Source: Cyanophora paradoxa (lineage: Eukaryota > Glaucocystophyceae > Cyanophorales > Cyanophoraceae). From it: a DNA stretch of 64,000 bases. Position numbers and translations under genes: made by a program. Under the pieces are notes generated by a model. The model was not told where the DNA came from. It made no database searches and was given only the letters and a program-made list of their open reading frames with translations. Positions 12,401 to 25,337 of the stretch are shown piece after piece. Positions within the stretch are counted from its first letter, which is position 1; each line of letters starts with the position of its first letter. The stretch is from positions 1 to 64,000 of the forward strand of contig QPMI01000271.1 of assembly GCA_004431415.1 (NCBI GenBank), read 5' to 3'.

Positions 12401-14377
12401 CCGACGCCTTCCCCGCCCTCTGCGACGCCCTCGCCCGCCGCCTCGAGGCGGAGGCTCACGGCGCGCCCCCGCCCCGCCCGCCCGCCCCGCCCCGCCCCGC
12501 CCCGCCCCGCCCCGCCCCGCCCCGCCCCGCTGAGCGGCGCCTGCAGACGTGCGCTCGGCGACCCTCTGCTACATCTGCGCGGGCAACCTGGAGAAGTGCG
12601 TGGCGGTGTGGGGCGCCGGCGTGCCTCTGCGGCCCCTCGGCCCCTACGACGCCCTCCAGGACATGATCGAGAAGATCGTGCGCCCCGCCGCCCGCCCCCG
12701 CCGCCCCCGCTTCACGCCCCGCAGGTCGTCTTCCGCAAGGCGGCGGCGAGCTCCGTGCAGGCGCCGGCCCTCGCCGACAAGTTCACGTGCGCCCCCCGCC
12801 AGCATGCGCCGCCGCTGCCGGGGGCCGACGGGGCGCAGGGTGTACGCGCAGCTGCTGGCCTCGCAGGGCCGCGTGGCCGTCGCGATGCACTACATGGTGA
12901 TGGCGAACGAGGATCCCGTGCGCCCCGCCAGCCGCAGCGGGCGCGGGGCGCGGTGCGAGGGCGGGGCGGGGGCAGTCGCAGGACACGGCGGCGATGGCCA
13001 TCCTGCGGGACCTCCTTTACCACCACCACCCCACCGCGCGCCCGCCCCGCCCGCCCCGCCCCGCCCCCCCTGACGCCCCTTCCCAGGCCGGCTCCCCGCC
13101 CCCGTTCCCCTTCCACCGCGCCGAGGTCACCGCCACCGCCTTGCCCCAGTCGGCTGCCGCCCCGCAGCACGCCGCCCCGGCCGCCGCCGCTCCCGCGCAC
13201 GCCGCCCTGGTGCGCCCTGCCCACCCGCGCGCTGCGGCGGGCCGGCGGGGCCGACGGGCGGGGCGGCAGCGGCGCCGCAGACGGCGGCATACGCGTACGG
13301 GAGCACGGCGGGGTCGGACCCGTTCGCGGCGATCGCGGCGCAGCACGCGCAGCAGCAGCACCAGCAGGCGGCGCAGGCCGGCGCCTGGCAGCAGCCGCAG
13401 GCCGCCGCCGCCGCCTCGCCCTACGGCCAGCAGCAGGCGTACGGCAGCTACGGGCAGCAGTCCGCGCAGCAGTACCAGCAGCCGCAGACCGCCTACTCCG
13501 GCTACGCCCAGCAGGGCGCCGCCCGCCCCACCCAGGGCTACGCGCAGGCCCCCGCCACGGCCGCCCCCGCCGCCAGCGGCTACTACCAGCAGGCCGGGCA
13601 GGCCCCCGCCACGGCCTCCGCGGGGGGCTCCTACTACGCGCAGCCGGCCGCGCAGCCGGCCGCGCAGGCGCAGCCGGGGCGCCCATCACCGTCTTCAACC
13701 CGTACGCCTCGCAGGGCGCCGCGGGGCGACCCGCGGCGCCGCCGAGCGCGCCGGCGCCCAGCACCCCGCCCGCCCCGGCCGCGTCGCCGTACGCGCCGGT
13801 GCCGCCCCAGCCCGCCGTCTCCCCGTATGCGCCGCCGCCCCAGCCCCAGAAGGCGGCGCCCTCGCCCTACGTGCCCCCCTCGGTGCAGCAGGCCGCGCAG
13901 GTGCGCGCGGCTGCTGGCGGGCGCGCGTGCGCGGGGCGGGGCGCGACGCGGGCCGCAGGCGCAGCCGGCGGCGCCGAACGTGACGATCGCGACGGCGGAC
14001 ACGACGCAGGTGGCGCCGGAGATGCAGGCCTGCGTGCACTCGCTGCTGGGCCTGTACAACCGGTGCAACGCGGCGGCGGCGGCGCCACAGGCGAAGAAGA
14101 AGATGGAGGACGTGTCGAAGCGCGTCGGGCTGCTCTTCCACAAGCTCAACCAGCGCGACGTCTCCCCCGCCGTCTGCTCCAAGCTCCAGGGCCTCTGCCA
14201 GGGCGCGCCCCGCCCCCCGCCCCGCCCCCGCCCCGCGGGGCCTGACGCGGCGCAGCGCTGGACGCGGGGGACCTGAAGACGGCGATGGACGTGCAGGTGC
14301 AGCTGACGACCACCGACTGGGACGAACACGGCCAGTGGATCCTTGGCATCAAGCGCCTCATCGAGTCCGCCAAGTAG
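9459..14377 (+). CDS. SEC31: SEC31, outer COPII coat subunit
   Basis: Scaffold of the COPII cage for ER-to-Golgi transport. It starts [19 protein letters not shown], the family N-terminus. The WD40 region follows, with [58 protein letters not shown] and [14 protein letters not shown]. After it come a linker, the alpha-solenoid ([20 protein letters not shown], 12140-12480), a Tyr/Gln/Ala/Pro-rich disordered segment (13260-13900) and a C-terminal helical domain ending [20 protein letters not shown]. The stop TAG is at 14375-14377. The first junction uses an acceptor near 9597, giving [21 protein letters not shown] run of 25 C (11534-11558) lies in an intron. A micro-gap in the WD40 part is bridged by an intron near 10040-10090. 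Assignment is firm; exact intron limits are approximate. Confidence 0.93.
11534..11558 (+). repeat. Poly-C tract (25 C) in SEC31 intron
   Basis: An uninterrupted run of 25 cytosines on the coding strand, inside an intron and downstream of the LHNVC codons. Confidence 0.9.
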
Positions 14378-14606
14378 GCCCCCTCCCCCGGCCCCTGTAC
14401 ACGTACACTCCCGTAAATGTTCCCGCGAATGCACGGCACCGAGTGCTCGGTCGCCCCGCACGGGGCCCTCCCTCGCGCCGACCCCCCTGCATTGCACTGC
14501 CGCACGTGCCCCACGAACACCTGCAATTGTGTGTCGATAGCTCGAGATACAGTTCACGTCCCACCCAAACAGAATCAGAGCTACAAGGGGGTAGAGATCT
14601 AGAGAA

Positions 14607-16419
14607 CTAGTCGAGGTCCGGGGCGCCCTGGCCGCCGGCGGGGCCCCCGCCGCGGGCACCGGCGAAGGGGTTGCCGCCGGGGCCGGCGCCGGGCATGCCG
14701 CCCATGCCGCCAGGCATCTTGGAGGCGAGCTTGCCGAGGACGGCGGCGACCTCGGGGTCGCTCATGTACTGCGCCGCGCTCGCCGGGTTCGTCATCATCG
14801 CCTGCGCCGCCCTCGAGGTCAGCCGCCGCCCCCGACGCCCCCCGCCCGCCCGCCGCCGCCGCCGCCCACCTGCATCGCCTGCATGACCTTCGGGTTCTGC
14901 ATCGCCGCGAGCAGCTCGGGGTCACGCAGCAGCGACCCGATGTCGGGCATTCCGCCCCCCATCCCCGCCATCCCCCCCATGCCGGGCATCCCGCCCATGC
15001 CGGGCATGCCGCCGGGCATGCCGCCGAAGCCGGCGAAGGGGTTGCCGCCGGCGCCAGCACCGGGCATTCCGCCGGGCATCCCGCCAGCTCCTGCGTGCCT
15101 CGTGGATCAGCGCCTGCGGTATCCCCGCGCGCGGGGGGCCAAGTGCACCGGCCTTGGGGCCGCTGCCGCAAGGGCCGCCGCCGCAGCAGTCCTCCTCGTG
15201 CGCCTCCCGCGCCGCCGCCTCGGCCGCAGCGGCGGCGCGGGCGCGGCGGGCGGCCTCGGCGGCCTCCTCACGCCGCTTCTTCGCCGCGAGCTCCTTCTCG
15301 TGGATCGCCTTCACCTTCTCGCTGCACTTCTTGAGCAGCTCGTAGGTCGCGGGGTCCCCGTCAATTCTTTCGGCCGTGCCAAGATCGTTGCGAGCCTTCT
15401 CCCACTGGCCTGCAGGGCGGAGGTGAGCTTGGGCGGGCGCGGGCAAAGTGCGTACGAACCGAGTAAAGCGAAGGCCCTGCCGCGAATTCTGTAGCATTTG
15501 GTCGAGTCCTTGTTGATGGCCAGGCCGGCATCGCAATCCTGCGCAGGGAATCGCCGCGAGAAAGCGCGGCAATGCAGGGACTGCACCTTGATCGCCTGAT
15601 CAAGTGATGGGCCATGAAAAATCGCATTAGCCCCTCTTGTTTTCGGAATCGCCCGAGAGAATTCCCCCCAGACACACAGAGTCCCACCTTCTTCAGCCAC
15701 TTAAGCTTGAGAAAAACGGCGGCACGCGATCCGTGGAGGGCTGCCTGTTTTAAAGTAAGTTAAGTTTCAGATGGAAGCGTTTAGTAAGTCGACCTTTCCA
15801 GGGTCGAGCTCGATCGCGGTCGTGTAGCTAGCGATGGCGCCTTGGAAATCGCCCTGCTCAATCTGCTCGGCGGCCTTGACCTTCAGCTCGTCGCACTTCT
15901 CGAGGTCCGCTTCCGACGGCTCCACGCCCTCCTTGCCCATCGAAAGCGGCTGCACAAGCGCGTCAGCAAGCGCTGGGCCACACCAAGCTGAGCGCTGACC
16001 GCATCGGGCTGAGGGTCTTCATCGTTGATGACGTCGGGGTCTGGCTCCGATGTCTCCGGCTCCTCCATCGCGACGTCCTCGCTGGCAGGTGCAGCTGGCC
16101 CCGGCGCCGCGGCGGGAGTAGGGGGAATGCGACCACCAAGCGACTCGATATACTGCCTGAAGAACCCGAGCGACGCGTCGTGCAATAGTACTGGTTGGGC
16201 TTTCAGGAGAGATACGAACGCCTACGCGTACGACGTCAGACTCGCGCGTACGGCTACGCGTCGATCTAACCCACGCGAATGGGCTCTAGAGTGCATGCCG
16301 GCGTACCGCACGCCTCTCGCGCCCACGAAGAGTCTAGAATGTTCCACGGCGTCCCACGCGTCACACACACATGCATGACGTACCTTCAGCTCGTCGACCT
16401 TCCGCGGATCGATCTTCAT
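14607..16419 (-). CDS. ST13: Hsc70-interacting protein (HIP/ST13)
   Basis: A TPR co-chaperone that stabilises ADP-bound Hsp70. It starts [12 protein letters not shown], equivalent to the HIP N-terminal dimerisation segment. It continues [17 protein letters not shown], an acidic linker ([20 protein letters not shown]), and three TPRs: [29 protein letters not shown] with [20 protein letters not shown]; and [12 protein letters not shown] charged helix ([20 protein letters not shown]), a GGMP-rich stretch and DP/STI1-like segments follow ([20 protein letters not shown] and [20 protein letters not shown]). It ends GQGAPDLD. Two DP motifs separated by an intron, rather than one, make it look like the plant form. 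Its 3' end converges on SEC31 with 229 bp between stops. Confidence 0.92.
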
Positions 16420-16499
16420 CGTGTTGGTCAGGAAGAGGAACGCTAGTTAATCCCTCCACACTTCTACCCAGTACCCCGCTACTCCCGATTCCCCCCAAG

Positions 16500-16936
16500 A
16501 TGGTGCATGTCGCCCTCTCGAGCTCCCCGGCCGCCGTGCGGCGTCTCCTGCATGCCTCTATCGCTGCTAGACGATCCGTCGGCGCGCGACGGCTGGGCGC
16601 CTGGAACCCCTTCGCGTGCTGACGGCCGGCCGGCAGATTGAGGTGGAGGTCAAGAACAACAACGTGGAGGCGGCGCTAAACTTCATAGACCGCGTGCACG
16701 AGCGGGATGGCATTGAGCGGGAGATGAGGGAGCGTGAGCGGTACAGGAAGCCGTCGCGGTTGAAGACGGAGACGCGCCGCATGTTCGAGCGCAAGGAGTG
16801 GAAGGAACGGCTGAACATCGCAGTCACCGAGCTGCTGAGGAAGCGCGGCATGTGCGTGCTCCAAGCCCGCGCGGTTTGTCGATCTGTCTGAACATGCCCT
16901 CTTGCCGCTGCTTCCGCTCGCAGGTTCCGGCGATAG
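16500..16936 (+). CDS. Organellar ribosomal protein bS21
   Basis: Small-subunit protein of bacterial type. Three exons join in frame: 16500-16577, 16637-16851 and 16924-16936, giving 101 residues. The N-terminal 26 residues (MVHVALSSSPAAVRRLLHAS...) are basic and hydroxylated, like an organelle transit peptide. The core IEVEVKNNNVEAALNFIDR, then GIEREMRERERYRKPSRLK, is characteristic of bS21, and ends KRGMFRR. Intron 1 has CTGAC 15-20 nt before its acceptor. The last exon is only 13 nt and supplies FRR and the TAG. Mitochondrion or plastid cannot be told apart from the sequence. Confidence 0.85.
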
Positions 16937-17133
16937 GCAGGACTGCGCTCGAGGTAGAAATTCAGGCAGAAGCTAGATAGGAACCTCTGTTCTCCCGTGC
17001 GCGGCCGCAGCCGGCCATAGCCTCAGAAGCTTCGTGGCATCATAGCTGGTCTTTCCAGCATGCGCTTCTTCTAGCTACACACAACTACCTGCAGAACGCG
17101 AGCCTACGTATACTGGGGTTTGGGCAGGGCGCA

Positions 17134-18766
<1,633 letters not shown>

Positions 18767-18862
18767 CTCTCCTTTTTTTCCACCGATATCTGGATGGCCC
18801 AGTACCCCGGCCGGCCGCACCAGCACAATGCCGTGATGCCCGCCGCGCGGCGCGCGCGCGCC

Positions 18863-18880
18863 AGCGCTATATATAGCGCT
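18863..18880. promoter_or_regulatory. 18-bp palindrome with TATATATA core upstream of hemB
   Basis: AGCGCTATATATAGCGCT is a perfect palindrome, about 100 bp upstream of the HemB start on the minus strand. A TATA box is possible; no other evidence is available. Confidence 0.35.
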
Positions 18881-19022
18881 ACGAGCAGTTAGCTTTAGCG
18901 CTACGTATACCGTAGTACAGCGGCTAGCGCCGCATTTCAACAGAACATGTACATGCATATGTGCAGTGCTGCCGCAGTGCCAGGCTGGCCGCCGGGCATG
19001 CATATGCGCACTGCGGCATGCT

Positions 19023-20222
19023 CACAGCGGTACGCGTTTGTATGGGCCCATAGACAGTGCTGTCATCATGATGCACACGGCGGTCGAGTCATCATGATGC
19101 GTTAATTATGATGCATCATGTTCGATCATGACGTCTTCCCGCGGTCAGAATCGTTTACCAGGGCATTTCCCACTCCTATTTCACTGCGCGGGCTCTCTGC
19201 TGCGTTTCTAATGCATCGCGACGTGTTTATCACTCATTCCTGACCAGTCTGGATAGATATTGGGCCCAGGGTTGGCCTGAAAGAGGCCCACACGCCCCTC
19301 TTCCCAAGATTTGTGAGGCAGAGGAGTGGTTGATCAACCTCTTTCAATGTCAAGATAGTGTGTTATGTGTTTTAAAAGCTGTGTTAAGCGTCTCCGCACC
19401 CATTCTCAAAGTGCGAATTGGTGCGATCTTGCTTCGCCAGCGGCAAAGGGTGGTGCCCCCTGTACCCCCCACGGCGCCACAGCAACCTTTCAGCATCGTC
19501 AGAATCGCTCCAAACCTCCTCTGACTAGCATATACGGTGTCTTTAAGCTGTAAAGATCGCATAAGAGGTCGTTAAAACAGCGCAGGCGACCAGAAACACG
19601 AGATTTGTGCACTCTATAGGTACCCCCCCTCACATCATGATGACGATCATCATAATCCGAGGTCATCATGATGCGTTAATGACGTCCCATCATGATGGCG
19701 TGATCATGATGTGTGCATCATGATGACAGCACTGCCCATAGACTTGGAAGAATTAACGCTTGGTGGTTAAAACTCTGTGTAAAAGCGGTAAGTTTGTTAC
19801 GTCTACACGTAATTGGTAAGCTCGGAACTTGGACTTGACAATTTCGCATACCCCCCTTAGCTGCCATAGGTTGGACTTCGCCGCGGCGCAACGGGCGCAA
19901 ACCGGCTCCCTGGATCTACAAAAAATAGCGCCCGCCTACAAAACTAAGGTAGATAGATGCTAGATGAGCACAACGGCGCGCTTGCGGCGCTTTTGGCACG
20001 TTTGTTTTCAAGATCCCACGTTGCGACGGTTCCCGGCCGGTCTAGTTTGCAGCTGGCACAACGGTCAAGTTGAAAAAAAAGCGAGAAAACTTTTGAGTTT
20101 CCATTAGCTATTAAGTTAATACTGGCTATACGCGATCGCCAAGATATGGTAAATCTAAGTTCCGCGATCGCCAAGAATTAACCTTCCATGTCTATGGCGC
20201 CATACAAACGCGTACCGCTGTG
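19023..20222. mobile_element. CACTA-like non-autonomous inverted-repeat element, copy 1
   Basis: The left end reads CACAGCGGTACGCGTTTG, and its reverse complement closes the element at 20222; the inverted repeat continues to about 30 bp with one mismatch. Direct GCT trinucleotides flank it (19020-19022 and 20223-20225). CAC ends plus a 3-bp duplication suggest the CMC/EnSpm (CACTA) superfamily. It holds no transposase-like frame and is much less GC-rich than the genes. A 680-bp hAT-like element plus its 8-bp duplication lies inside. Removing them leaves about 512 bp, whose left part (CCCATAGACTTGGAAGA) aligns with copy 2 (CCCATAGTCCTGGAAGC). Confidence 0.75.
19055..19734. mobile_element. hAT-like non-autonomous element nested in CACTA-like copy 1
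   Basis: 24-bp perfect terminal inverted repeats lie at 19055-19078 and 19711-19734. They begin CAGTGCTGTCATCATG. The 8-bp sequence CCCATAGA occurs directly before (19047-19054) and after (19735-19742). CAGTG ends with an 8-bp duplication are typical of hAT elements. Internal CATCATGATG motifs recur near both ends. No transposase frame is seen. Confidence 0.8.
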
Positions 20223-20642
20223 GCTGCCGCTCTGGCGCCATGCATATGGCCAGCGCTAGCAGCGATTGCCCCGTAGCGCTAGCAGCAAGCGCTCTTGGCT
20301 ACATGTACATTCACAGTGGAATCCGGGAGGCAGCGGGCCGAAAGTCGAGGCCACTAGCCCTCGCGCCACTAGCCCTCGCGTGGGCTCTGGCGTCGACGAG
20401 GCCCGGCGGCTGCCCCCGGAGGGTCCCCAGCAGTAGGTGTATTTTCATCGCGTAGGCCGCCTCCCAAGGATACTAGTAGGCCTCGCAGACGGGGGTAGCT
20501 GGGTTCGCGCCTCGTTTTTCGAGGCTTGCGTTTCTGGCACTGCTCTACTATCCCCCTACGGGCCCGGCATCCCCCGGGTACCAGCACGTAGCGTGTGGGC
20601 GTGTAGCTGCCGTGTAAAGAGCAGACTAGAGCTGGCGGGTGC

Positions 20643-22257
20643 TCAGTCGAGGAGGATGCGCCGGGGGTCCTCGACGACCTGAGAGGGGGGTGAGGGGCTC
20701 GGCGCGGCGGGAGAGGGGCCGCAAGAACGGGCCTCCTTGATGCGACGGAGGAAGGTGACGGCTTCCCGGCCGTCGATGAGGCGGTGGTCGTAGGTGAGGG
20801 CGACGTACATCATGGGGCGGATCACGATCTGGTCGTTGACGACCACCGGCCGCTTGTTGATCGCGTGCATCCCCAGGATCGCCGACTGCGGCGGGTTGAT
20901 GATCGGCGTCGAGAGCAGCGAGCCGAAGGTCCCGCCGTTCGAGATCGTGAACGTGCCGCCCGCCATCTCCTCGATCGAGAGCGTGTTGTTCTTCGCCTTC
21001 TCACCTGCGCGGCGTCGGCGGGGGCGGGGGGCGGGGGCGGCGCGGGGGGCGCGCGCACCGAGGTCCACGATGGTCTTCTCGATGCCAGCGAAGGTGAGGC
21101 GGTCACAGTTGCGGATGACGGGGACGACGAGGCCCGTCGGCGAGGCGACGGCCACCGAGATGTCCACGTAGTCCCGGTACACCACGTCCGGCCCGTCGAT
21201 CACTGCCCCCGCCCCTCGCACTCCGCCCGCGGCGGCGCGCCCCGCGGCGGCGCACCGGCGTTGACGGTCGGTTGCTCGACGAGCGCGATGGCGGCCGCCT
21301 TGACAAACGCCGACATGAAGCCGAGCTTGACCCCGTGCTTCTTCTGGAACTCGTCCCTGCGCCGCGTCGGCGCGGCGCTCAAGCGCCCCGCCACGCGGCG
21401 CACTTGAGCGAGTCCCGGAAGGCCATCAGGTGCGACATGTCGATTTCGTTGAAGGTTGTCAGCATCGCCGCCGTGTTCTGGCTGTCCTTCAGACGCTCCG
21501 CAATCCGCCGCCGCATCCGCGACATCGGCACCTGCCCTCCGCCGCGTGTTGAGCGCACGAGGCAAGACAAGCACATACGCGCTCGGCGGACGCACGCGGC
21601 GCTCGCGGGGGTCGGTTGAGCCCGCCATGAGTGGCTGAGCCGGCGCCGGCGCCTGGTCCGCCGGCCGCACGACAGTGCTCTTCGGCGGCATCGGTGCAGA
21701 GTCCGCGGCGGGCGCAGCCGTCGGGGCGGCTGGCGCCGCCACCGGCGCGGCTTTCGCGGCAGCCGGCGCCGATTTCGCGGCCGGCGCCGGCTTGGCGGCA
21801 GCTGTGCCCTCGGGCTTCGGCCCCCGCTTGATCGAAGCAATGGTCTTCCCGACGCCGACGGTCTCGCCGACCTCGGCGAACTTGGCCACCAGCGTGCCGG
21901 CCTCGGCCGCACGCACGTCAACCGTCACCTTGTCCGTCTCGAGCTGTGCGACGACCTCGTCCATGGCAATGTAGTCGCCGGGACCTGTGCGGCGCGTAAG
22001 AAAAGAAGGAGCGTCGGAATATTGCGACAGCATGAAGAAAAGGAAACAGCCGCACTCTTCAGCCACGCGACGATGGTCCCCTCCGTGATGGACTCGCCCA
22101 TCGACGGAACCTTCACTGAAAGATCGCCTGCAATCGCAGGACGTGTGGGGACCGAGAAGGCACTCGGGAAGGGCACCTGCCGGCGAATTCTTACCCTCGG
22201 TGCTGTACGGGCGGCGGGCGAGCGCCGCATAGGAAGGACCAAAGCGATCGCTAGCAT
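20643..22257 (-). CDS. DLST: Dihydrolipoamide succinyltransferase (E2 of 2-oxoglutarate dehydrogenase)
   Basis: The succinyl-transferring core of the mitochondrial 2-oxoglutarate dehydrogenase complex. A basic N-terminus ([20 protein letters not shown]...) fits a mitochondrial presequence. The lipoyl domain follows: [18 protein letters not shown], then [20 protein letters not shown], with the lipoyl Lys in ETDKV. An Ala/Pro linker replaces any E3-binding domain, as is usual for DLST. The catalytic domain has [66 protein letters not shown] and [20 protein letters not shown]. It ends EDPRRILLD, with TGA at 20643-20645. At least six introns are present. Confidence 0.94.
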
Positions 22258-22743
22258 GGTGCGACGCGCGTACGTTAGCCCCCAGCTCGTCACGCGGCTA
22301 GAGGGGCTAGGTAACGACGCACATGGCCGACGGCGCGATGACGGGAGACGAAAGGACCTGGCCGGCGCCCCTCGCAGCTGCAAGGAAGAGCGTTGGGGGC
22401 GTTCACGGCCGTGTGCCAGGGGCGACGTTGCGTACCGTGTATGGAGGGACTGACGGCGAGGGGCTGCGAAGCGGGAGGTGCAGCTCAGAGGGCGCTCCGG
22501 GAAATGGACAGCAGTCCATTGAAGGTGCGCATGACCCGTGAGGCGACGGACGTACCCTCGCGGAACGTGCGAGGCGCGAGGCGCCCCTGCCGGCCGAGCG
22601 GCTGAACCGCTGAAGCGTCGCGTGCATTCTTCGATCCGGGCGGTCAGGCGCGTCCGATCCGGCGGGGCGGCAGCCGCGATGACGGAGCGGTGGCGTGCAA
22701 AGGGGGGGGGCAATCTGCGGGGGTAGTCCTCCCGTCCAGAAGA
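22258..22743. promoter_or_regulatory. Divergent DLST/SF1 upstream region
   Basis: 486 bp separate the divergent start codons. It must contain both promoters. No TATA box, repeat or exon is recognisable. Confidence 0.35.
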
Positions 22744-25075
22744 ATGGCCAACAGCAGTGCGGAGCTTGAGGCCTTCCTCAAGGCGCTTGGGCAAAGCGTC
22801 CCGCCACCACAGGTGCGGTCTTCCCGGCCCCTCTGCGCCTGGTCCTCGCTTCGTCCTCCGGCCTCATTGTGAAATCGCCATCGATCGCAGCCTGGAGGAG
22901 ATTCGCAAGCGGGCCAGCCGTCGAACTCGCCTCCTGCCGACCCCGCCGGTGCGTTGGGTTGCTGCGCCCTCTGGTTGTCATGCTTGCTGATTGCGTTCGT
23001 GACTCGCGCAGATGGAGGTGAGCGGAAGCGTCGGAGTCGCTGGGAGAGCGGCGACGGCGACGGCAGCGGCGCGGTGCGATGGCTGCGCGTTCATGTTCGA
23101 TGGCAGCGCTAACCCTCGGCAGGGCGCCGACAAGGCCGGTGGTGGGGATGCTCCGAAGAAGCGCAGAAGCCGCTGGGGAAGCGAGGAGGACAAGGTCAAT
23201 CTGCCTGTCGGCGCGGCGTTCATCGCGCCCGCCGTGAGCCCCGAGGATACGGAGCTCATGATCAGTGCGTGTGCGGAGCGCAGATTTTCGCTCTTTCGCT
23301 CACTAAAGGTTCCGCAGTTCGTATGCGTCTGGACGAAATTGGGCGCATGCTGGCCCTGTCTGTGATCCCCGAGACGGAAGAGACCGACCGGAACCGGTGC
23401 GTCTCTTTTCCGCGTCCGTGCCGCTTTTCTGCTCTAATGCAGCGCAGCTCGCCCTCGCCCGAGCCGATCTACGACTCGAACGGGAAGCGCTTGAACACCC
23501 GTCAGCTCCGCATCCGCGAGAAGCTGGCCGAGGAGCGCCACAAGCTCATCGAGAAGGCCCAGAGGATCAATCCCTCCTTCCGCGTGCGTCCTCGCTGTCA
23601 TGCTTGCTGCTCACTCGTTTCACTGATGAACCTTTGCCTTGCAGCCGCCCGCGGACTACAAGCCGCCAAAGCTGCAGAAGAAGATTTACATCCCTGTCAA
23701 GGAGTATCCTGATTACAATTTTATCGGTCGGTTGCGCCGCACCTTTTACCCCGCCTCACTCTCTCTCTGAGATGGGCCGAACAGGTCTGATCATCGGCCC
23801 GCGCGGTAACACGCATCGTCGTATGGAGAAGGAAACGGGCTGCAAGATCATGATCCGTGGAAAGGGTTCGGAGAAGGAGGGCAAGGTGCGGTCCGCGGGG
23901 CGCGGGTCTGGCGGGGGGCGGGGTTGACGTGCGGGGCAGCAACGGAAGGACGGGCGGCCGAACCCCGGGGACGACGACGAGCTGCATGTGCTGGTGACGT
24001 CGGAGAACGCGATCGCGCTGGAGAAGGCGGCGAAGATGATCGAGGAGCTGCTGGTGCCGATGGACGAGACGAAGAACGAGCACAAGCGGCTGCAGCTCCG
24101 CGAGCTCGCCGCCATCAACGGCACCCTCCGCGACGACGACTACTGCCGCCTCTGCGGCGAGGCCGGCCACAAGCTCTGGGCCTGCCCCGACCGTGGCAAG
24201 GGCTTCAAGCCCGCCGAGGTCTGCTGCATCTTCTGCGGCGACAAGTCCCACCCCTCCGCCGATTGCCAGTTCAAGGGTGCGCCGCCCTCCGCCGCGCGTC
24301 GGGCCGGGCCGCGCTGACGTGCCGCAGATCGCGGCCCGATGAACAAGCCGCAGGACGAGGACCTGAGCGCCTTCATGAGCGAGCTCTCGGGCGCCCCGCC
24401 TCCGGGCGTCTCCGGCAGCAACCTCACTCCGCTCGGCCGCACCGGCGCCCCCGGCGGCGGCATGGGCGGCGGCATGGGCGGCATGCCGGCGCCGGTGCCG
24501 TCGGGCCCGCAACAGCCGAACCCCGACGCGGACAAGGCCTACATCGAGTTCATGCAGTCCATCAACAGCGGCCAGGCCGGCGCCGCTGCCTCCCGCTACG
24601 GGCCCCCCGGCGGGGCCCCCGGCGGCCCCGGGGCCCCCTCGGGGCCCCCGCGCCCGCCTGGCGTCATCGTGCCCCCGATGCCCCCTGGCGGCCTCGGCCG
24701 CGGCGGCCCCCCGATGCCGGGCATGCCCCCGGCATGCCCTTCCCCCGCCCCGTTCGGCCGCGGCTTCCCGCCGTTCCCTTCCCCCTGTCCCCGGCATGCC
24801 CTTCCCCTTCCCGCCTCCGGGCGGCATGCCGATGCCGGGGCACGCGCCGCCCCCGATGCCGATGCCGGGCGCATGGCCGGGCTGGCCGGGCGCCGGCGCG
24901 TGGCCCCAGCAGCAGCAGCAGCAGCAGCAGGGCGACGCCAGCCAGCAGGCCGCCCAGCAGCACGGCCAGCAGGCCGCCCCCGACGCCGTCCCCCCGCCCC
25001 CGCCCTCGTGCCCGCCCCGCCGCCCCCGCCGCGGCGCATGCCTGACGCGGCGCGCAGGTGAAGCAGTTCGTGTGA
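22744..25075 (+). CDS. SF1: Splicing factor 1 / branch-point-binding protein
   Basis: Binds the intron branch point early in spliceosome assembly. Exons encode [20 protein letters not shown]; a KKRRSRWG motif typical of the U2AF65-binding N-terminus; [20 protein letters not shown]; the KH-QUA2 region (YDSNG..., [49 protein letters not shown]); and two zinc knuckles ([14 protein letters not shown] and [15 protein letters not shown]). A Gly/Met/Pro-rich tail ends in a Gln run. The last exon is taken as VKQFV before TGA at 25073-25075, after an intron with CTGAC near its acceptor. The frame changes between about 24730 and 24790, where a CCCCGGCATGCCCTTCCC duplication lies. This is either a non-GT intron or an assembly error. 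Confidence 0.92.
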
Positions 25076-25337
25076 GTCGCGCGTCGTCCTGGCTAACGAC
25101 TGACCTCACTGATCCCTGACGACTGATCCCTGATGAGCACTAATCCAAGAGGCCGGCCCCGCTGACGCCTTTCTCGTCACCCACTAACGGAGCCAGGCCC
25201 TGGAGCCTCCCGACCTTTCCTGTACAACCGGCCCCATCCGCCCCAGCGCCCGCAGCTCCGCGCGCCGCTTGCGCTAGTGCAGTACGCGTGTCCGAAACAT
25301 CGCCGTTGGCTCTTCGAAGGAGGCACCGGGAGGGGGC

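Noticed and set aside
20643-22257. Pyruvate dehydrogenase E2 as an alternative identity
   Set aside because: The [20 protein letters not shown] ending and absence of a subunit-binding domain fit the 2-oxoglutarate dehydrogenase E2.
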